Notes: generated from the sequence alone by a model not told the origin. A stretch of DNA of 64,000 nucleotides from Xanthobacteraceae bacterium (GCA_029239875.1 JARBUD010000011.1:1-64000); one strand, 5' to 3'. Positions 34,327 through 43,493 are shown, counted from the first letter of the stretch. A program made the numbers and translations.

Positions 34327-36225
34327 TCAGCCGAAGGTGAAGGCGTAGGCCTCGACGCCGGGGTCGAGGAAGCGGATCTCGAAGGTGCGCTCGCCGATCT
34401 CGCCGGGCTGGCGGATGAGCTGGTAGAGGCGCTGGCCGGTGACCACCCCCTCCCCCTGCGCATCGACGTCCATCCCGTGCGCGTCGCCCGGCGGCTTGCC
34501 GTCGAGCGTGACGCGGAAGCGCACCGGCTTGCCCTGCGCCCCGGGGCCGAGCACGAGGTGCAGGTCGCGGGCATGGAAGCGGTAGACGATGGCGCCGTCC
34601 GCCGCGTCGAGGCTGGCCTGCTCGGCGCCGATGGTCCATTTGCCGACGAGGCCCCATTCGTTGAGACGCGGATCGCCGGCGGCATAGTCCTTCGGCTCGC
34701 CCTGCGCCGCGCCGCCCGGCGAGACGAAGTTCTCGGCGCGCTCGAAGCCGATATAGGTCTCGGGCGACATCACGTCCTTCATGTCGGAGGCCGCCTCGGC
34801 GCCGGTGGCCTTCACATCGACGATGCCGGAGGCGACGTTCTTGTGCCCGGCCTCCGCCAGCAATTGCTGGATCACCTGCTCGGACCGATCGTAGCCGCCC
34901 TCGCCGAAATGGTGGTGGCGGATGCGGCCCCCGGCGTCGATGAAGTAGTGCGCCGGCCAGTACTGGTTCTTGAAGGCGCGCCAGATGGCGTAGTCGTTGT
35001 CGATGGCGACGGGGTAGTCGATCTTCAGGTCGGCGACCGCCTTCCTGACGTTGTCGACGTCACGCTCGAAGGCGAATTCGGGCGAATGTACGCCGATCAC
35101 CACCAGCCCCTGATCCTTGTACTTCTCCGCCCAGGCCCGGACATAGGGGATGGCGCGCAGGCAGTTGATGCAGGAATAGGTCCAGAAATCGATCAGCACG
35201 ACCTTGCCCTTGAGTGCCTCGGCGGTCAGCGGGGCTGAGTTGAGCCAGCCCGTGGCGCCACTGAGCGAAGGCAGCATGCCCTCGACCGGCAGGGCGGCAG
35301 GCGCCCCCGCCGCGCCGGGAGTAGCGCCGGGCTTGGCCATCATCGCCGGATTGGCGCTCATCATGGCGGTGTTGTTGCCCGCCATCATCGCGGGGTTGCC
35401 GCCGGTCATGGCGGGCGCCCCGCCCGTCATGGCGGGATTTGCGCTCATCATCGCCGGCGCGTCGCCGGTCATCGCAGGATTGCCGCTCATCATGGCCGGA
35501 CCGCCGGCGGGCGGCGGGTTGAGGCGGTCGATCAGGCCCTGCTCCAGCGCATTGGTGCCGGCGAGCGAGACGCGGGTGAGGAAGCCGGTGTCGAGGCCGA
35601 GCGCGATAGCGCCGACCGCCACCAGCACCAGCGCGCCGAGGCCGCGCCGCGCCCATTCGCCGACGCCGAGCGAGCGCTTCATCGCCGCGAAGACCCGTCC
35701 GCCAATGGCGAGCGCCAGCGCCAGCGACGTTGCGGCGCCCGCGGCATAGGCCAGCAGCAGCAGGCTGGTGCCGACATTGGCCCCATTGAGCGCCGCCCCG
35801 GTGAGGATGAGCCCGAGCACCGGCCCGGCGCAGGGCGCCCAGAGCAGCCCGGTCGCCACGCCGAGCAGCGCCGAGCCGAGGATGCCGCCGCCCTCGCTCG
35901 ACTGCGACAGCCGCCCGCCCAGCGCCACCAACGGCGCCGTCGCCCTCTCGGAGAGGCTCGGGATCAGCAGCGCGAGGCCGAACAGCGCCAGCAGCACCAG
36001 CGCCGCCAGCCTTCCATATTGGTTTGCCGCCACCGCCCAGCCGCCCGCCACCGCGGCGAGGCTCGCCACCAGCGCGAAGCTCACCGCCATGCCGAGCAGC
36101 ATGGGCAGGCCGGAGCGCAGGAAAGGCTGCCCGGCGCGGGCGAAGACGAAGGGCAGCACGGGCAGGATGCACGGGCTGACGATGGTCAGCACGCCGCCGA
36201 GATAGGCGAGGACGAACAGCAGCAT
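34327..36225 (-). CDS. DipZ-like cytochrome c biogenesis/thioredoxin fusion protein (CcdA + thioredoxin-like)
   Basis: A 632-residue membrane reductase. Residues 1-230 form a CcdA/DsbD-like domain with six spans and paired cysteines (SPCILPVLPF near 18-27 and WAPCAGPVLG). An odd linker of repeated NPAMM/GAPAM units (about 240-300) comes next. A thioredoxin-like domain (about 330-475; WTYSCINCLRA with CxxC) is followed by a DipZ C-terminal domain (about 490-632). It would carry electrons from cytoplasmic thioredoxin to the periplasm. With msrA and msrB on both sides, methionine sulfoxide reductases are the probable clients. Confidence 0.87.
   Translation of the reverse strand: MLLFVLAYLGGVLTIVSPCILPVLPFVFARAGQPFLRSGLPMLLGMAVSFALVASLAAVAGGWAVAANQYGRLAALVLLALFGLALLIPSLSERATAPLVALGGRLSQSSEGGGILGSALLGVATGLLWAPCAGPVLGLILTGAALNGANVGTSLLLLAYAAGAATSLALALAIGGRVFAAMKRSLGVGEWARRGLGALVLVAVGAIALGLDTGFLTRVSLAGTNALEQGLIDRLNPPPAGGPAMMSGNPAMTGDAPAMMSANPAMTGGAPAMTGGNPAMMAGNNTAMMSANPAMMAKPGATPGAAGAPAALPVEGMLPSLSGATGWLNSAPLTAEALKGKVVLIDFWTYSCINCLRAIPYVRAWAEKYKDQGLVVIGVHSPEFAFERDVDNVRKAVADLKIDYPVAIDNDYAIWRAFKNQYWPAHYFIDAGGRIRHHHFGEGGYDRSEQVIQQLLAEAGHKNVASGIVDVKATGAEAASDMKDVMSPETYIGFERAENFVSPGGAAQGEPKDYAAGDPRLNEWGLVGKWTIGAEQASLDAADGAIVYRFHARDLHLVLGPGAQGKPVRFRVTLDGKPPGDAHGMDVDAQGEGVVTGQRLYQLIRQPGEIGERTFEIRFLDPGVEAYAFTFG
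35331..35515 (-). repeat. Short coding repeats (NPAMM/GAPAM units) inside the dipZ-like gene
   Basis: At least eight imperfect units of about 18-24 bases (ATCATGGCCGG / GCGCTCATCATCGCC on the plus strand) code for the Met-, Ala- and Pro-rich linker between the membrane and thioredoxin domains. Units read NPAMM-SG, NPAMT-GD, APAMM-SA and so on. Such repeats can change in number by slippage and recombination. Confidence 0.75.
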
Positions 36226-36260
36226 GATGCGTCTCGGATTTGTCGCGTAACTCTATTCTT

Positions 36261-36349
36261 CCCTCATCCCCAGGCTCGACCCGGGGATCCAGGCTTTCCA
36301 CCAGCACCCCGTCTCCTGGGTGGCCGGGTCAAGCCCGGCCATGAGGGAG
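36261..36349. repeat. Palindromic intergenic repeat, family C, copy 1
   Basis: About 89 bases with outer arms CCCTCATCCCC and GGCCATGAGGGA and inner arms CTCGACCCGGGGATCC and GCCGGGTCAAGCCCGGCC. It lies between msrB and the dipZ-like gene. A reverse-complement copy is at 53961-54050 and a half copy at 60379-60411. Confidence 0.75.
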
Positions 36350-36390
36350 AAAAGGTTGGTTGCAGACCAGCCGAGCGACCGGCCAGACCC

Positions 36391-36879
36391 TCACGCCGCG
36401 ACCGGCTTGAAGCTCATCGCCACGCCGTTCATGCAGTAGCGCAGCCCGGTCGGCTTCGGCCCGTCGTCGAACACATGGCCGAGATGACCGCCGCAGCGCG
36501 CGCAATGGACGGCGGTGCGCACCATGCCGAAGGAGACGTCGCGCGTCTCGCCCACCGCGCCGCTGCCGATCGGCGCCCAGAAGCTGGGCCATCCGGTGCC
36601 GCTGTCGAACTTGGTGGCGGAGGAGAACAGCTCGTTGTCGCAGCCGGCGCAGGTGAAGGTGCCGCGTCTGTGCTCGTCGTTTAGCGGGCTGGAATAGGGA
36701 CGCTCGGTGCCCTCCTTGCGCAGCACGGTGTATTGCTGCGGCGTCAGGCGCTGGCGCCATTCGGCATCGGTGTAGGTGACCGGATAGGTCTCCGCCGCCC
36801 CGGCCTTCTCGCCCGGCCGGAGCCAGGCGGCCGCAAGGCTGGCGGCACCCGTCAGCATCAGAAAGCGTCGCGTCAGCAT
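36391..36879 (-). CDS. msrB: Peptide methionine (R)-S-oxide reductase MsrB, Tat-exported
   Basis: A 162-residue enzyme reducing R-methionine sulfoxide in proteins. The start at 36879 gives a twin-arginine-like leader ([19 protein letters not shown]); an earlier ATG at 36903 adds 8 residues. Two zinc CxxC pairs are visible (FTCAGC and [13 protein letters not shown]) and the catalytic cysteine is in [13 protein letters not shown]. With msrA and the dipZ-like gene it forms an envelope protein-repair set. A family C repeat separates it from the dipZ-like gene, so they may be one or two transcripts. Confidence 0.93.
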   Translation of the reverse strand: MLTRRFLMLTGAASLAAAWLRPGEKAGAAETYPVTYTDAEWRQRLTPQQYTVLRKEGTERPYSSPLNDEHRRGTFTCAGCDNELFSSATKFDSGTGWPSFWAPIGSGAVGETRDVSFGMVRTAVHCARCGGHLGHVFDDGPKPTGLRYCMNGVAMSFKPVAA

Positions 36880-37102
36880 CTCGTGCTCCCGTTGGCGGTT
36901 CATCCGCCTTCCCCAGCTAGTACGGAGCGGGACGTTATAAGGTTACAGTCGGGCCGTGCATCACAGCTCGGTGTTGGCCGCGCGCCGCCCGGCGACCTCG
37001 AAAAGGCCCTGCCCTATCGAGCGCGCGTGAGCAGGGGCCCGCCTTGTTCCGGTATCGCGTGCAGCGGTGGACAGGGCGGCGGCACGGGGCTAGGACGCCT
37101 GC

Positions 37103-37753
37103 ATGACCGAGCGCTACGTCCCTCGCCATCGCGACGTCCTTCTGGTCGTCGACATCCAGAACGATTTCTGCCCCGGCGGACGTCTCGGCGTGCCGCGCGG
37201 CGACCAGGTGGTGCCGGTGATCAACCGGCTGGCCACGCGCTTCGCCCATGTCGTGCTGACGCAGGACTGGCATCCGCCCGGCCACCTTTCCTTCGCCTCC
37301 TCGCATCCCGGTGCGCAGCCCTACCAGACCATCGACGTCGAGTATGGCGCGCAGATCCTGTGGCCGGACCATTGCGTGCAGGGCACGCGCGGCGCCGCCT
37401 TCCGCGACGACCTCGACGTACCGCACGCCGCGCTGATCCTGCGCAAGGGCTATCATCCCGGGATCGATTCCTATTCCGCCTTCTACGAGAACGACCGGCG
37501 GACCCCGACGGGTCTCGCCAGCTATCTGCGCGAGCGCGGCTTCCGCCGGGTCTTCCTCGCCGGCCTCGCCTTCGACTTCTGCGTGCGCTACTCGGCCGAG
37601 GACGCGCGGCGGACCGGCTTCGAGGCGGTGGTGGTCGAGGACGCCTGCCGCGCCATCGACGTCGACGGCTCGGCCGCCGCCACGCGCCGGCAGTTCGAGG
37701 CGCTCGGCATCGCCTGCGTCACCGCCGCCATGGTCGAGGCGGCGGGGAACTGA
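37103..37753 (+). CDS. pncA: Nicotinamidase PncA
   Basis: A 216-residue cytoplasmic isochorismatase-fold amidase, converting nicotinamide to nicotinate in NAD salvage. The motif LLVVDIQNDFCPGG holds the catalytic Asp. The metal site is seen in TQDWHPPGHLSF, and a Lys in ILRKGYHPGIDSYSAF. The nucleophile Cys lies in LAGLAFDFCVRYSAEDA. Length is standard. It is transcribed away from msrB across a 223-base gap and runs towards the convergent SDR gene. Confidence 0.94.
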   Translation: MTERYVPRHRDVLLVVDIQNDFCPGGRLGVPRGDQVVPVINRLATRFAHVVLTQDWHPPGHLSFASSHPGAQPYQTIDVEYGAQILWPDHCVQGTRGAAFRDDLDVPHAALILRKGYHPGIDSYSAFYENDRRTPTGLASYLRERGFRRVFLAGLAFDFCVRYSAEDARRTGFEAVVVEDACRAIDVDGSAAATRRQFEALGIACVTAAMVEAAGN

Positions 37754-37761
37754 GCGGCGGC

Positions 37762-38535
37762 TCAGATCGCCATCCCGCCCGAAACCTCGATGCGCTGGGC
37801 GTTGACCCAGCGATTGTCCTCCGACAGCAGCGACGCGATCATCCGGCCGATGTCGTCGGGCTCGCCGACGCGGCCGAGCGCCGTCATCTCGGTGACGCGG
37901 CGGTTGACCTCCGGATTGTCGCGCACCATGCCGCCGCTGAAGTCGGTGGCAATCGCGCCCGGCGCGACCACGTTGACCGCGATGCGGCGCGGGCCGAGCT
38001 CCTTTGCCATGTAGCGCGTCAGCACCTCGACCGCCCCCTTCATCGCGCCATAGGCGGCGCTGCCGGGCACGATGATGCGGGTGAGGCCAGTCGAGAGATT
38101 GACGATGCGCCCACCGTCGCGGATCAGCGGCAGCAGCTTCTGGGTGAGGAAGAACACGCCCTTGAAGTGCACATTGTAGAGCGTGTCGAGCTCCGCTTCG
38201 GTCGTCTCCTCGATGGAACCGTGGTGCGAGGTGCCGGCATTGTTGACGAGATAGTCGAAGCGCTCGGCACCGAGCGTCGCCAGCGCCTCGCGCAACCGCG
38301 CGGCGAAGGCGTCGAAAGTGGCCACGTCGGCGGTGTCGAGCTGAAGCGCCACCGCGCGGCGGCCGATGGCCTCGACCTCCGCCACGACCTTGTCCGCCTC
38401 GACCCGGTTGGAACGATAGGTAAAGACGGCGTCGACGCCCCGCCGCGCGAGGCTGATCACCGTGTTACGGCCGAGGCCGCGGCTGCCGCCGGTGACGACG
38501 GCGATGCGGGCCTGGGGGATGGCGTCGGTCGGCAT
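37762..38535 (-). CDS. Short-chain dehydrogenase/reductase (3-oxoacyl-ACP reductase-like)
   Basis: A 257-residue classical SDR. The NADP-binding TGGSRGLG is at about residues 16-23, NNAG at about 100, and the catalytic Ser-Tyr-Lys with YGAMK at about 180. The end GRVGEPDDIGRMIASLLSED and VSGGMAI is typical of FabG-like oxidoreductases. Substrate unknown. It lies convergent to pncA (8 bases between stops). Confidence 0.9.
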   Translation of the reverse strand: MPTDAIPQARIAVVTGGSRGLGRNTVISLARRGVDAVFTYRSNRVEADKVVAEVEAIGRRAVALQLDTADVATFDAFAARLREALATLGAERFDYLVNNAGTSHHGSIEETTEAELDTLYNVHFKGVFFLTQKLLPLIRDGGRIVNLSTGLTRIIVPGSAAYGAMKGAVEVLTRYMAKELGPRRIAVNVVAPGAIATDFSGGMVRDNPEVNRRVTEMTALGRVGEPDDIGRMIASLLSEDNRWVNAQRIEVSGGMAI

Positions 38536-38639
38536 GGCAAGCGGCTCCGTCGCTGCGGGATGACGGTGCCCAGCTAGACCATCCGGCCGCCGCCGGCTTG
38601 CGCGAGCGCACGGGCGGGCGACGCCCTTTGCGAGAAAGC

Positions 38640-38661
38640 GGTGCGGTCCGCGAACCGCACC
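38640..38661 (-). terminator. Putative hairpin terminator of the downstream SDR gene
   Basis: GGTGCGGT at 38640-38647 and ACCGCACC at 38654-38661 form a perfect 8-base stem with a 6-base loop. It starts 10 bases after the stop of the SDR gene at 38672-39445. On the transcribed strand it is followed by GCTTTCT, a weak T-rich stretch. Confidence 0.5.
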
Positions 38662-38671
38662 ACCCTTCCGC

Positions 38672-39445
38672 TCAGGCGCGGTAGCGCGCGGCGGGCAAGG
38701 AGTTGCGGAAGCCCGGCAGCATGGCGTGCCGCGCCGCTTCGAACGTCTCCCACGACGCGGCCTCCGGCAGCGGGGGGATCGTCACCGCTTCGCGGCGATC
38801 GAAGCCCACCAGCGCCGCATCGACGAGGTCGCCGACCTCCATGACGCCCGGAACCTCGTTCACGTCGCGCCCGGCGCGCTCCCAGATCTCGGTGCGGGTG
38901 GCGGCGGGCAGCACCGCCTGCACATAGATTCCCTTCGCGCCGAACTCGGCGTCGAGCGCGTGCGAGAAGGCGAGCATATAGGCCTTGGTCGCCCCGTAGA
39001 TGCCGGTCGAGATCTCCGGCGCCAGCCCGATGACCGAGCTGAGGTTGACGATGGCGCCGGCGCCCCGCGCCAGCATGCCGGGGATCGCCGCGTGGGCGAG
39101 AAGGGTCGGCGCGGTCACGTTGAGGCGGATCAGCCATTCGAGCTTCGCATCGTCGACGCCGTCGAAGCCGCCCGACAGGGTCGCCCCTGCATTGTTGATC
39201 AGCAGATCGATCGGGCTGCCGCCGCGCAGCCGATCCTCGACGCCGGCGAGTTGCGCCGGATCGGTGAGGTCGGCGGTGATCACCTGCGTCTTCACGCCAT
39301 GCTCGGCCGCGAGCCGGGCCGCGCGCGCGTCGAGCCGTCCGGTGTCCCGTGCCACCAGCACAAGATCATGGCCGCGTGCCGCCAGCCTGTCGGCATAGAC
39401 GGCACCAATACCGGTCGAGGCGCCGGTTACCAGAGCGGTCGTCAT
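38672..39445 (-). CDS. Short-chain dehydrogenase/reductase (classical, DltE/YdfG-like)
   Basis: A 257-residue SDR from the ATG at 39445, preceded by AGGAG 6 bases upstream; an ATG at 39469 would add 8 residues. TGASTGIG at about residues 7-14, NNAG near 88, and the catalytic YGATK near 152 are clear. The C terminus (AALVGFDRREAVTIPPLPEA) is typical of the broad SDR group that reduces small carbonyls. Its upstream region carries a direct repeat. Substrate unknown. Confidence 0.9.
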   Translation of the reverse strand: MTTALVTGASTGIGAVYADRLAARGHDLVLVARDTGRLDARAARLAAEHGVKTQVITADLTDPAQLAGVEDRLRGGSPIDLLINNAGATLSGGFDGVDDAKLEWLIRLNVTAPTLLAHAAIPGMLARGAGAIVNLSSVIGLAPEISTGIYGATKAYMLAFSHALDAEFGAKGIYVQAVLPAATRTEIWERAGRDVNEVPGVMEVGDLVDAALVGFDRREAVTIPPLPEAASWETFEAARHAMLPGFRNSLPAARYRA

Positions 39446-39488
39446 TTCATTCTCCTGCAGACAGCCCACAGCTCCTCCGGAGGTGAGC

Positions 39489-39522
39489 TATTTAGATGAT
39501 TAACGTAATCTTATTTAGATGA
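39489..39522. promoter_or_regulatory. Direct repeat in the SDR upstream region (possible operator)
   Basis: TATTTAGATGA occurs at 39489-39499 and again at 39512-39522, 23 bases apart (about two helical turns), in an A+T-rich stretch unusual for this genome. It lies 44-77 bases before the SDR start, in the likely promoter. No regulator gene is next to it. Confidence 0.45.
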
Positions 39523-39665
39523 CGACAATCATCTTTATGTCAAGCGGGAGAGCGGCCTTTTGCGCGGGCTGCGGGCGTACGCGAAAAGCCCATGCAGGCA
39601 GGCAAGACCGCCGGCAGCTTGCCGCCCAGAGTGCCGGCCACACCATCCAGCGAGGGGCTGCCGTC

Positions 39666-40016
39666 ATGACCACCTATCTCATCAACCATCTGCGCATCCC
39701 GGCCGACGTGCCGAACGACGCGGCCCTGACCTACCTTGAACATGTGGAGGCAACGGTCGCGCCCTATGGCGGCAAATGGCTCGCGCAGGGACCGGTCGAC
39801 GTCGTCGAGGGCGCCTGGCCCGGCGCCGTGGTGCTGATGGAATTCCCCAGCCGCGAGGCCGTGAACGGCTGGTATAACTCGCCGGAATATCAGGCGATCC
39901 TGCCGCTGCGTACGCATAACGCCATCTCCGACCTGATCCTGATCGATCAGCTCCCCGCCGGCTTCACCGTGAAGGCCTTTGCAGAGGGCATCCGGCATGC
40001 CATGCAGCGGGGCTGA
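39666..40016 (+). CDS. DUF1330 domain protein
   Basis: A 116-residue small protein of the DUF1330 family (ferredoxin-like alpha+beta fold). Visible are YLEHVEATVAPYGGKWLAQG and VVLMEFPSREAVNGWYNSPE, then YQAILPLRTHNAISDLILID. The start at 39666 is chosen because the conserved fold begins there; the longer frame from 39519 would add 49 unrelated residues. Function unknown. It stands before ohr on the same strand. Confidence 0.82.
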   Translation: MTTYLINHLRIPADVPNDAALTYLEHVEATVAPYGGKWLAQGPVDVVEGAWPGAVVLMEFPSREAVNGWYNSPEYQAILPLRTHNAISDLILIDQLPAGFTVKAFAEGIRHAMQRG

Positions 40017-40066
40017 TGGACTGAACGTCGCCCGCAAATAGCCACCTCGTCGCTGGAGATCGACCG

Positions 40067-40492
40067 ATGAACATCCTCTACTCCACCCGCGTCTCGGCGA
40101 GCGGCGGGCGCAAGGGCACCATCCGCAGCGAGGACGGCATCCTCGCGCTGGACCTCGCCATCCCGAAGGAACTCGGCGGCATGGGCGGGGCGACCAATCC
40201 CGAGCAGCTCTTCGCCGGCGGCTATGCGGCCTGCTTCGAGAACGCGCTGCTGCGCATCGGCCGGCAGGCCGGCCACCGCTTCGCCGACGGCGATGTCGAG
40301 GTCATCGCGCAGATCGGGCTGAGCCGCAACGAGGCGGACGCCTTCATGCTCTCCGCGACGCTGTTCGTCACCATCGCCGGCGTCGACCAGGCGACCGCCG
40401 AGGAGCTGGTGCGCGGCGCTGACGCCATCTGCCCTTATTCCAACGCCATCCGCGGCAATGTCGCCGTCACCAAGTCGGTGACGGTGCGCTGA
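40067..40492 (+). CDS. ohr: Organic hydroperoxide resistance protein Ohr
   Basis: A 141-residue Ohr/OsmC-family peroxidase, which in this family reduces organic and lipid hydroperoxides with lipoyl-linked thiols. The two reactive cysteines are in GGYAACFENALL (about residue 61) and ADAICPYSNAIRGN (about 125). Length and motifs are standard for Ohr. No adjacent OhrR regulator is seen. Neighbours include a YghU-like glutathione transferase, suggesting an oxidative-defence group. Confidence 0.92.
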   Translation: MNILYSTRVSASGGRKGTIRSEDGILALDLAIPKELGGMGGATNPEQLFAGGYAACFENALLRIGRQAGHRFADGDVEVIAQIGLSRNEADAFMLSATLFVTIAGVDQATAEELVRGADAICPYSNAIRGNVAVTKSVTVR

Positions 40493-40510
40493 GCGCGCAA
40501 AGGGGCGGCG

Positions 40511-41386
40511 CTACTGCGCCGCCTCCAGCTTGTCCTGCGTCTTCGTCTCGAAGTCGCCGGCGTCGTGGCGCTCGCGAAGCTGCTCGGAAAGCTCGCCGGT
40601 CATGCGGTTGACCATGCGCCCGCGCTTGACCGCCGGGCGGGCGAGGATGGTGTCGGCCCAGCGCTGCACGTTCTTGTAGTCCTGCACCGAGAGGAACTCG
40701 CCGGCGCCGTACTGCCAGCCCTTCGCCAGGCCGCCATACCAGGGGAAGGCGGCGATGTCGGCGATGGTATAGTCGGGGCCGGCAAGGTACTCGCTCTCGG
40801 CGAGGCGCCGGTCGAGCACGTCGAGCAGGCGCTTGGTCTCCATGGCGAAGCGGTCGATGGCGTATTCGATCTTCACCGGCGCATAGGCGTAGAAATGGCC
40901 GAGGCCGCCGCCGACATAGGGTGTCGAGCCCATCTGCCAGAACAGCCAGGACAGGCATTCGGCGCGCGCCGCCGGCTCGGTCGGCAGGAACTCGCCGAAT
41001 TTTTCCGCCAGATAGACGAGGATGGCGCCGGATTCGAAGACGCGGATCGGCTTGTCGCCGGAGCGGTCCATCAGCGCCGGGATCTTGGAGTTGGGGTTCA
41101 CCTCGACGAAGCCGCTGGAGAACTGGTCGCCCTGGCCGATGCGGATCAGCCAGGCGTCGTATTCGGCGCCGCTATGGCCGAGCGCCAGCAACTCCTCCAG
41201 CATGATCGTGACCTTCTGGCCGTTCGGCGTCGCCAGCGAATAGAGCTGGAGCGGATGCTTGCCGACCGGAAGCTCCTTCTCATGCGTCGGCCCGGCGATC
41301 GGGCGGTTGATGCTGGCGAATTCGCCGCCATTCGCCTTGTTCCAGGTCCACACCTTCGGCGGCGTGTAGTCGGTCGTGTCGGCCAT
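40511..41386 (-). CDS. yghU: YghU-like glutathione S-transferase/disulfide-bond reductase
   Basis: A 291-residue glutathione transferase-like enzyme. MADTTDYTPPKVWTW starts at 41386 with an AAGGAG ribosome site; the longer frame to 41509 lacks one. The extended N terminus (NGGEFASINRPIAGPTHEKE) and LQLYSLATPNGQKVTIMLEE with VFESGAILVYLAEKFGEFLP are typical of the YghU/YfcG family, which binds two glutathiones and reduces disulfides. Convergent with ohr (18 bases between stops). Confidence 0.88.
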   Translation of the reverse strand: MADTTDYTPPKVWTWNKANGGEFASINRPIAGPTHEKELPVGKHPLQLYSLATPNGQKVTIMLEELLALGHSGAEYDAWLIRIGQGDQFSSGFVEVNPNSKIPALMDRSGDKPIRVFESGAILVYLAEKFGEFLPTEPAARAECLSWLFWQMGSTPYVGGGLGHFYAYAPVKIEYAIDRFAMETKRLLDVLDRRLAESEYLAGPDYTIADIAAFPWYGGLAKGWQYGAGEFLSVQDYKNVQRWADTILARPAVKRGRMVNRMTGELSEQLRERHDAGDFETKTQDKLEAAQ

Positions 41387-41591
41387 CGTCAGGCACTCCT
41401 TGGCTGCGCCGGGACGGCGGCACGTTGGCGCGGCCACCCCGAATCCGAGAAAAGGTTTCATCTGAAACGTAAGCATATCGCGCGCGATGTGGTCGATCCC
41501 GCCGATCATATCCAGGTGACATAAGCTCCCCGGTTGCGCATGGCGCGGCCATTGCCGTACTCAGGCGGGGACAGCGCGAGACGGGGCGAGC

Positions 41592-43355
41592 GTGACCTCC
41601 GATCCAACCTCCGGCAGCGAGACCATCCCGCAGCGCCTTCGCCGGCTGATGCGGACGAGCGAGCTCAGCGTCGTCGCCCTCGCCGCCGTCGTCGGCGTGC
41701 TGGCGGGCCTCGTGGTCATCGCCATGAATGCCGGCTGGCAGTTGCTGCACGAGCTCATCTTCCGCATCCCTTCCGGCGGCCATCTCTCGATCACGACCGG
41801 CATCCCTCCCGCGCTGGTGCTGCTCGGCCCGACGCTGGGCGGCCTTCTCTTCGGCCTCGCCTCCTGGTGGCTGCTGCGCGGTTCGGCTTCGCCGGTCGAC
41901 CCGATCGAGGCCAATGCGCTGCATGGCGGGCGCATGTCGCTGAAGGACAGCCTCGTCGTCGCGGTGCAGACGCTGTTCTCCAGCGGCGTCGGCGCCTCGG
42001 TCGGCATGGAGGCCGGCTACACCCAGGCCGGTGGCGGCCTCGCCTCTTTCCTCGGCCGCGTGTTCCGCGTCCGCCGCGCGGACCTGCGGCTGCTGGTCTC
42101 CTGCGGCGCCGGCGCGGCCATCGGCGCGGCGTTCAACGCGCCGCTGATGGGCGCCTTCTACGGCTTCGAGCTGATCCTCGGCACCTATGCCATTCCCGCC
42201 TTCGTACCGATGATGACGGCGAGCTTTACCGCCGCCCTCACCCGGCAGGTGCTGGCGCCGGAAGGCCATGCGCCGCTGCCCGCTCTCGCCGCGCCGGGGC
42301 TCTCCGATCTGCCGGCGGTACTGCTGCTCGGCGTCGCCTGCGCGCTGGTCGGCATCGCGGTGATGCGTGGGGCGACGCTGGTCGAGGCCGGTTTCCGCCG
42401 CTCGGCTTTGCCCGTCTTCCTGCGGCCGGCGGTGGGCGGGCTGATCGTCGGCATACTGGCGCTGTGGAGCCCGGCCGTGCTCTCGGCCGGGCACGGCGCG
42501 GTCTACCACTATGTCGCCGCCGACGGCACGCTGGTGCTGGCCGGATTGCTGCTGGTCGCCAAGGTCACCGCCTCCTCCGTCTCCATCGGCTCCGGCTTCC
42601 GCGGCGGCCTGTTCTTCGCCTCGCTGCTGATGGGCGTGCTGGCGGGCCGCGTCTATGCCGCCGGGCTGGAGATGCTGCTGCCCGGCATGGCGTTCTCGCA
42701 CGCCTTCTACGCGCTGATCGGCATGAGCGCGCTGGCGGTGGCCGTGGTTGGCGGGCCGATGACCATGACGCTGCTGGCGCTGGAGATGACCGGTGACCTC
42801 AACCTGACCCTGGCGGTGTTGGCGGCGGCGGCGACCGCCTCGCTGGTCACGCGCCGGCTGTTCGGCTTCTCCTTCACTACCTGGCGCTTCCACCTGCGTG
42901 GCGAGAACATACGCGGCGCGCACGACATCGGCTGGCTGCGCGAGCTCACCGTCGGCTCGCTGATGCGCCGCGAGGTGCCGCAGCTCGACCTCGACACCCC
43001 GCTCGTCGAGGCGCGCCGGCGCTACCCGCCCGGCTCCACCTCCTATCTCGTCGCCACCGAGCACGACCTCTATGCCGGGATGGTGCCGCCCGCCGCGCTC
43101 TACGACGCCGGCGAGGCCGAGGCGCCGCCGCCGAACCTGCGCGGGCTGCTGCGCCTCACCCAGACCAGCCTGCACCCGGAGATGACCATTCGCGAGGCGC
43201 TCGACCGGTTCGAGCATGCCGAGGCGGATGCGCTCGCCGTCACGACGCGACAGGGCCAGCTCGTCGGCGTGCTCAGCGAGGCGCATGCGGTGAAGCGCTA
43301 CAGCGACGAGATGGGCCGCCGCCTCGGCGAAGTGACCGGCGAGCGGATGGACTGA
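41592..43355 (+). CDS. ClC-type chloride channel/antiporter with C-terminal CBS domains
   Basis: A 587-residue membrane protein. Residues about 1-420 form the ClC core with many spans; signature segments are SSGVGASVGMEAGYTQAGGG (the gating Glu region) and IGSGFRGGLFFASLLMGVLA. Residues about 450-585 contain two CBS domains, the second including MTIREALDRFEHAEADALAV. Family members move chloride, fluoride or similar anions, some coupled to protons. The ion specificity cannot be told from sequence here. Confidence 0.9.
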   Translation: MTSDPTSGSETIPQRLRRLMRTSELSVVALAAVVGVLAGLVVIAMNAGWQLLHELIFRIPSGGHLSITTGIPPALVLLGPTLGGLLFGLASWWLLRGSASPVDPIEANALHGGRMSLKDSLVVAVQTLFSSGVGASVGMEAGYTQAGGGLASFLGRVFRVRRADLRLLVSCGAGAAIGAAFNAPLMGAFYGFELILGTYAIPAFVPMMTASFTAALTRQVLAPEGHAPLPALAAPGLSDLPAVLLLGVACALVGIAVMRGATLVEAGFRRSALPVFLRPAVGGLIVGILALWSPAVLSAGHGAVYHYVAADGTLVLAGLLLVAKVTASSVSIGSGFRGGLFFASLLMGVLAGRVYAAGLEMLLPGMAFSHAFYALIGMSALAVAVVGGPMTMTLLALEMTGDLNLTLAVLAAAATASLVTRRLFGFSFTTWRFHLRGENIRGAHDIGWLRELTVGSLMRREVPQLDLDTPLVEARRRYPPGSTSYLVATEHDLYAGMVPPAALYDAGEAEAPPPNLRGLLRLTQTSLHPEMTIREALDRFEHAEADALAVTTRQGQLVGVLSEAHAVKRYSDEMGRRLGEVTGERMD

Positions 43356-43493
43356 GCGGCGCCATCCCAAGGTATGCTGGTCCGCGCCGCGCGGAAGGCG
43401 CATGGTAATGGCCACCGGCGCTTACGGAACCAGCGGGGCGTGCCGGATGTTGGCGTGAAGGGGTGCGTTCCGCCCCTCACGGAGGATCCGAGC

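Noticed and set aside
33587-34657. Longer form of MsrA (356 residues)
   Set aside because: The extra 120 residues overlap the dipZ-like gene and are Arg/Gly/Ala-rich noise; the start at 34297 has a ribosome site and signal sequence.
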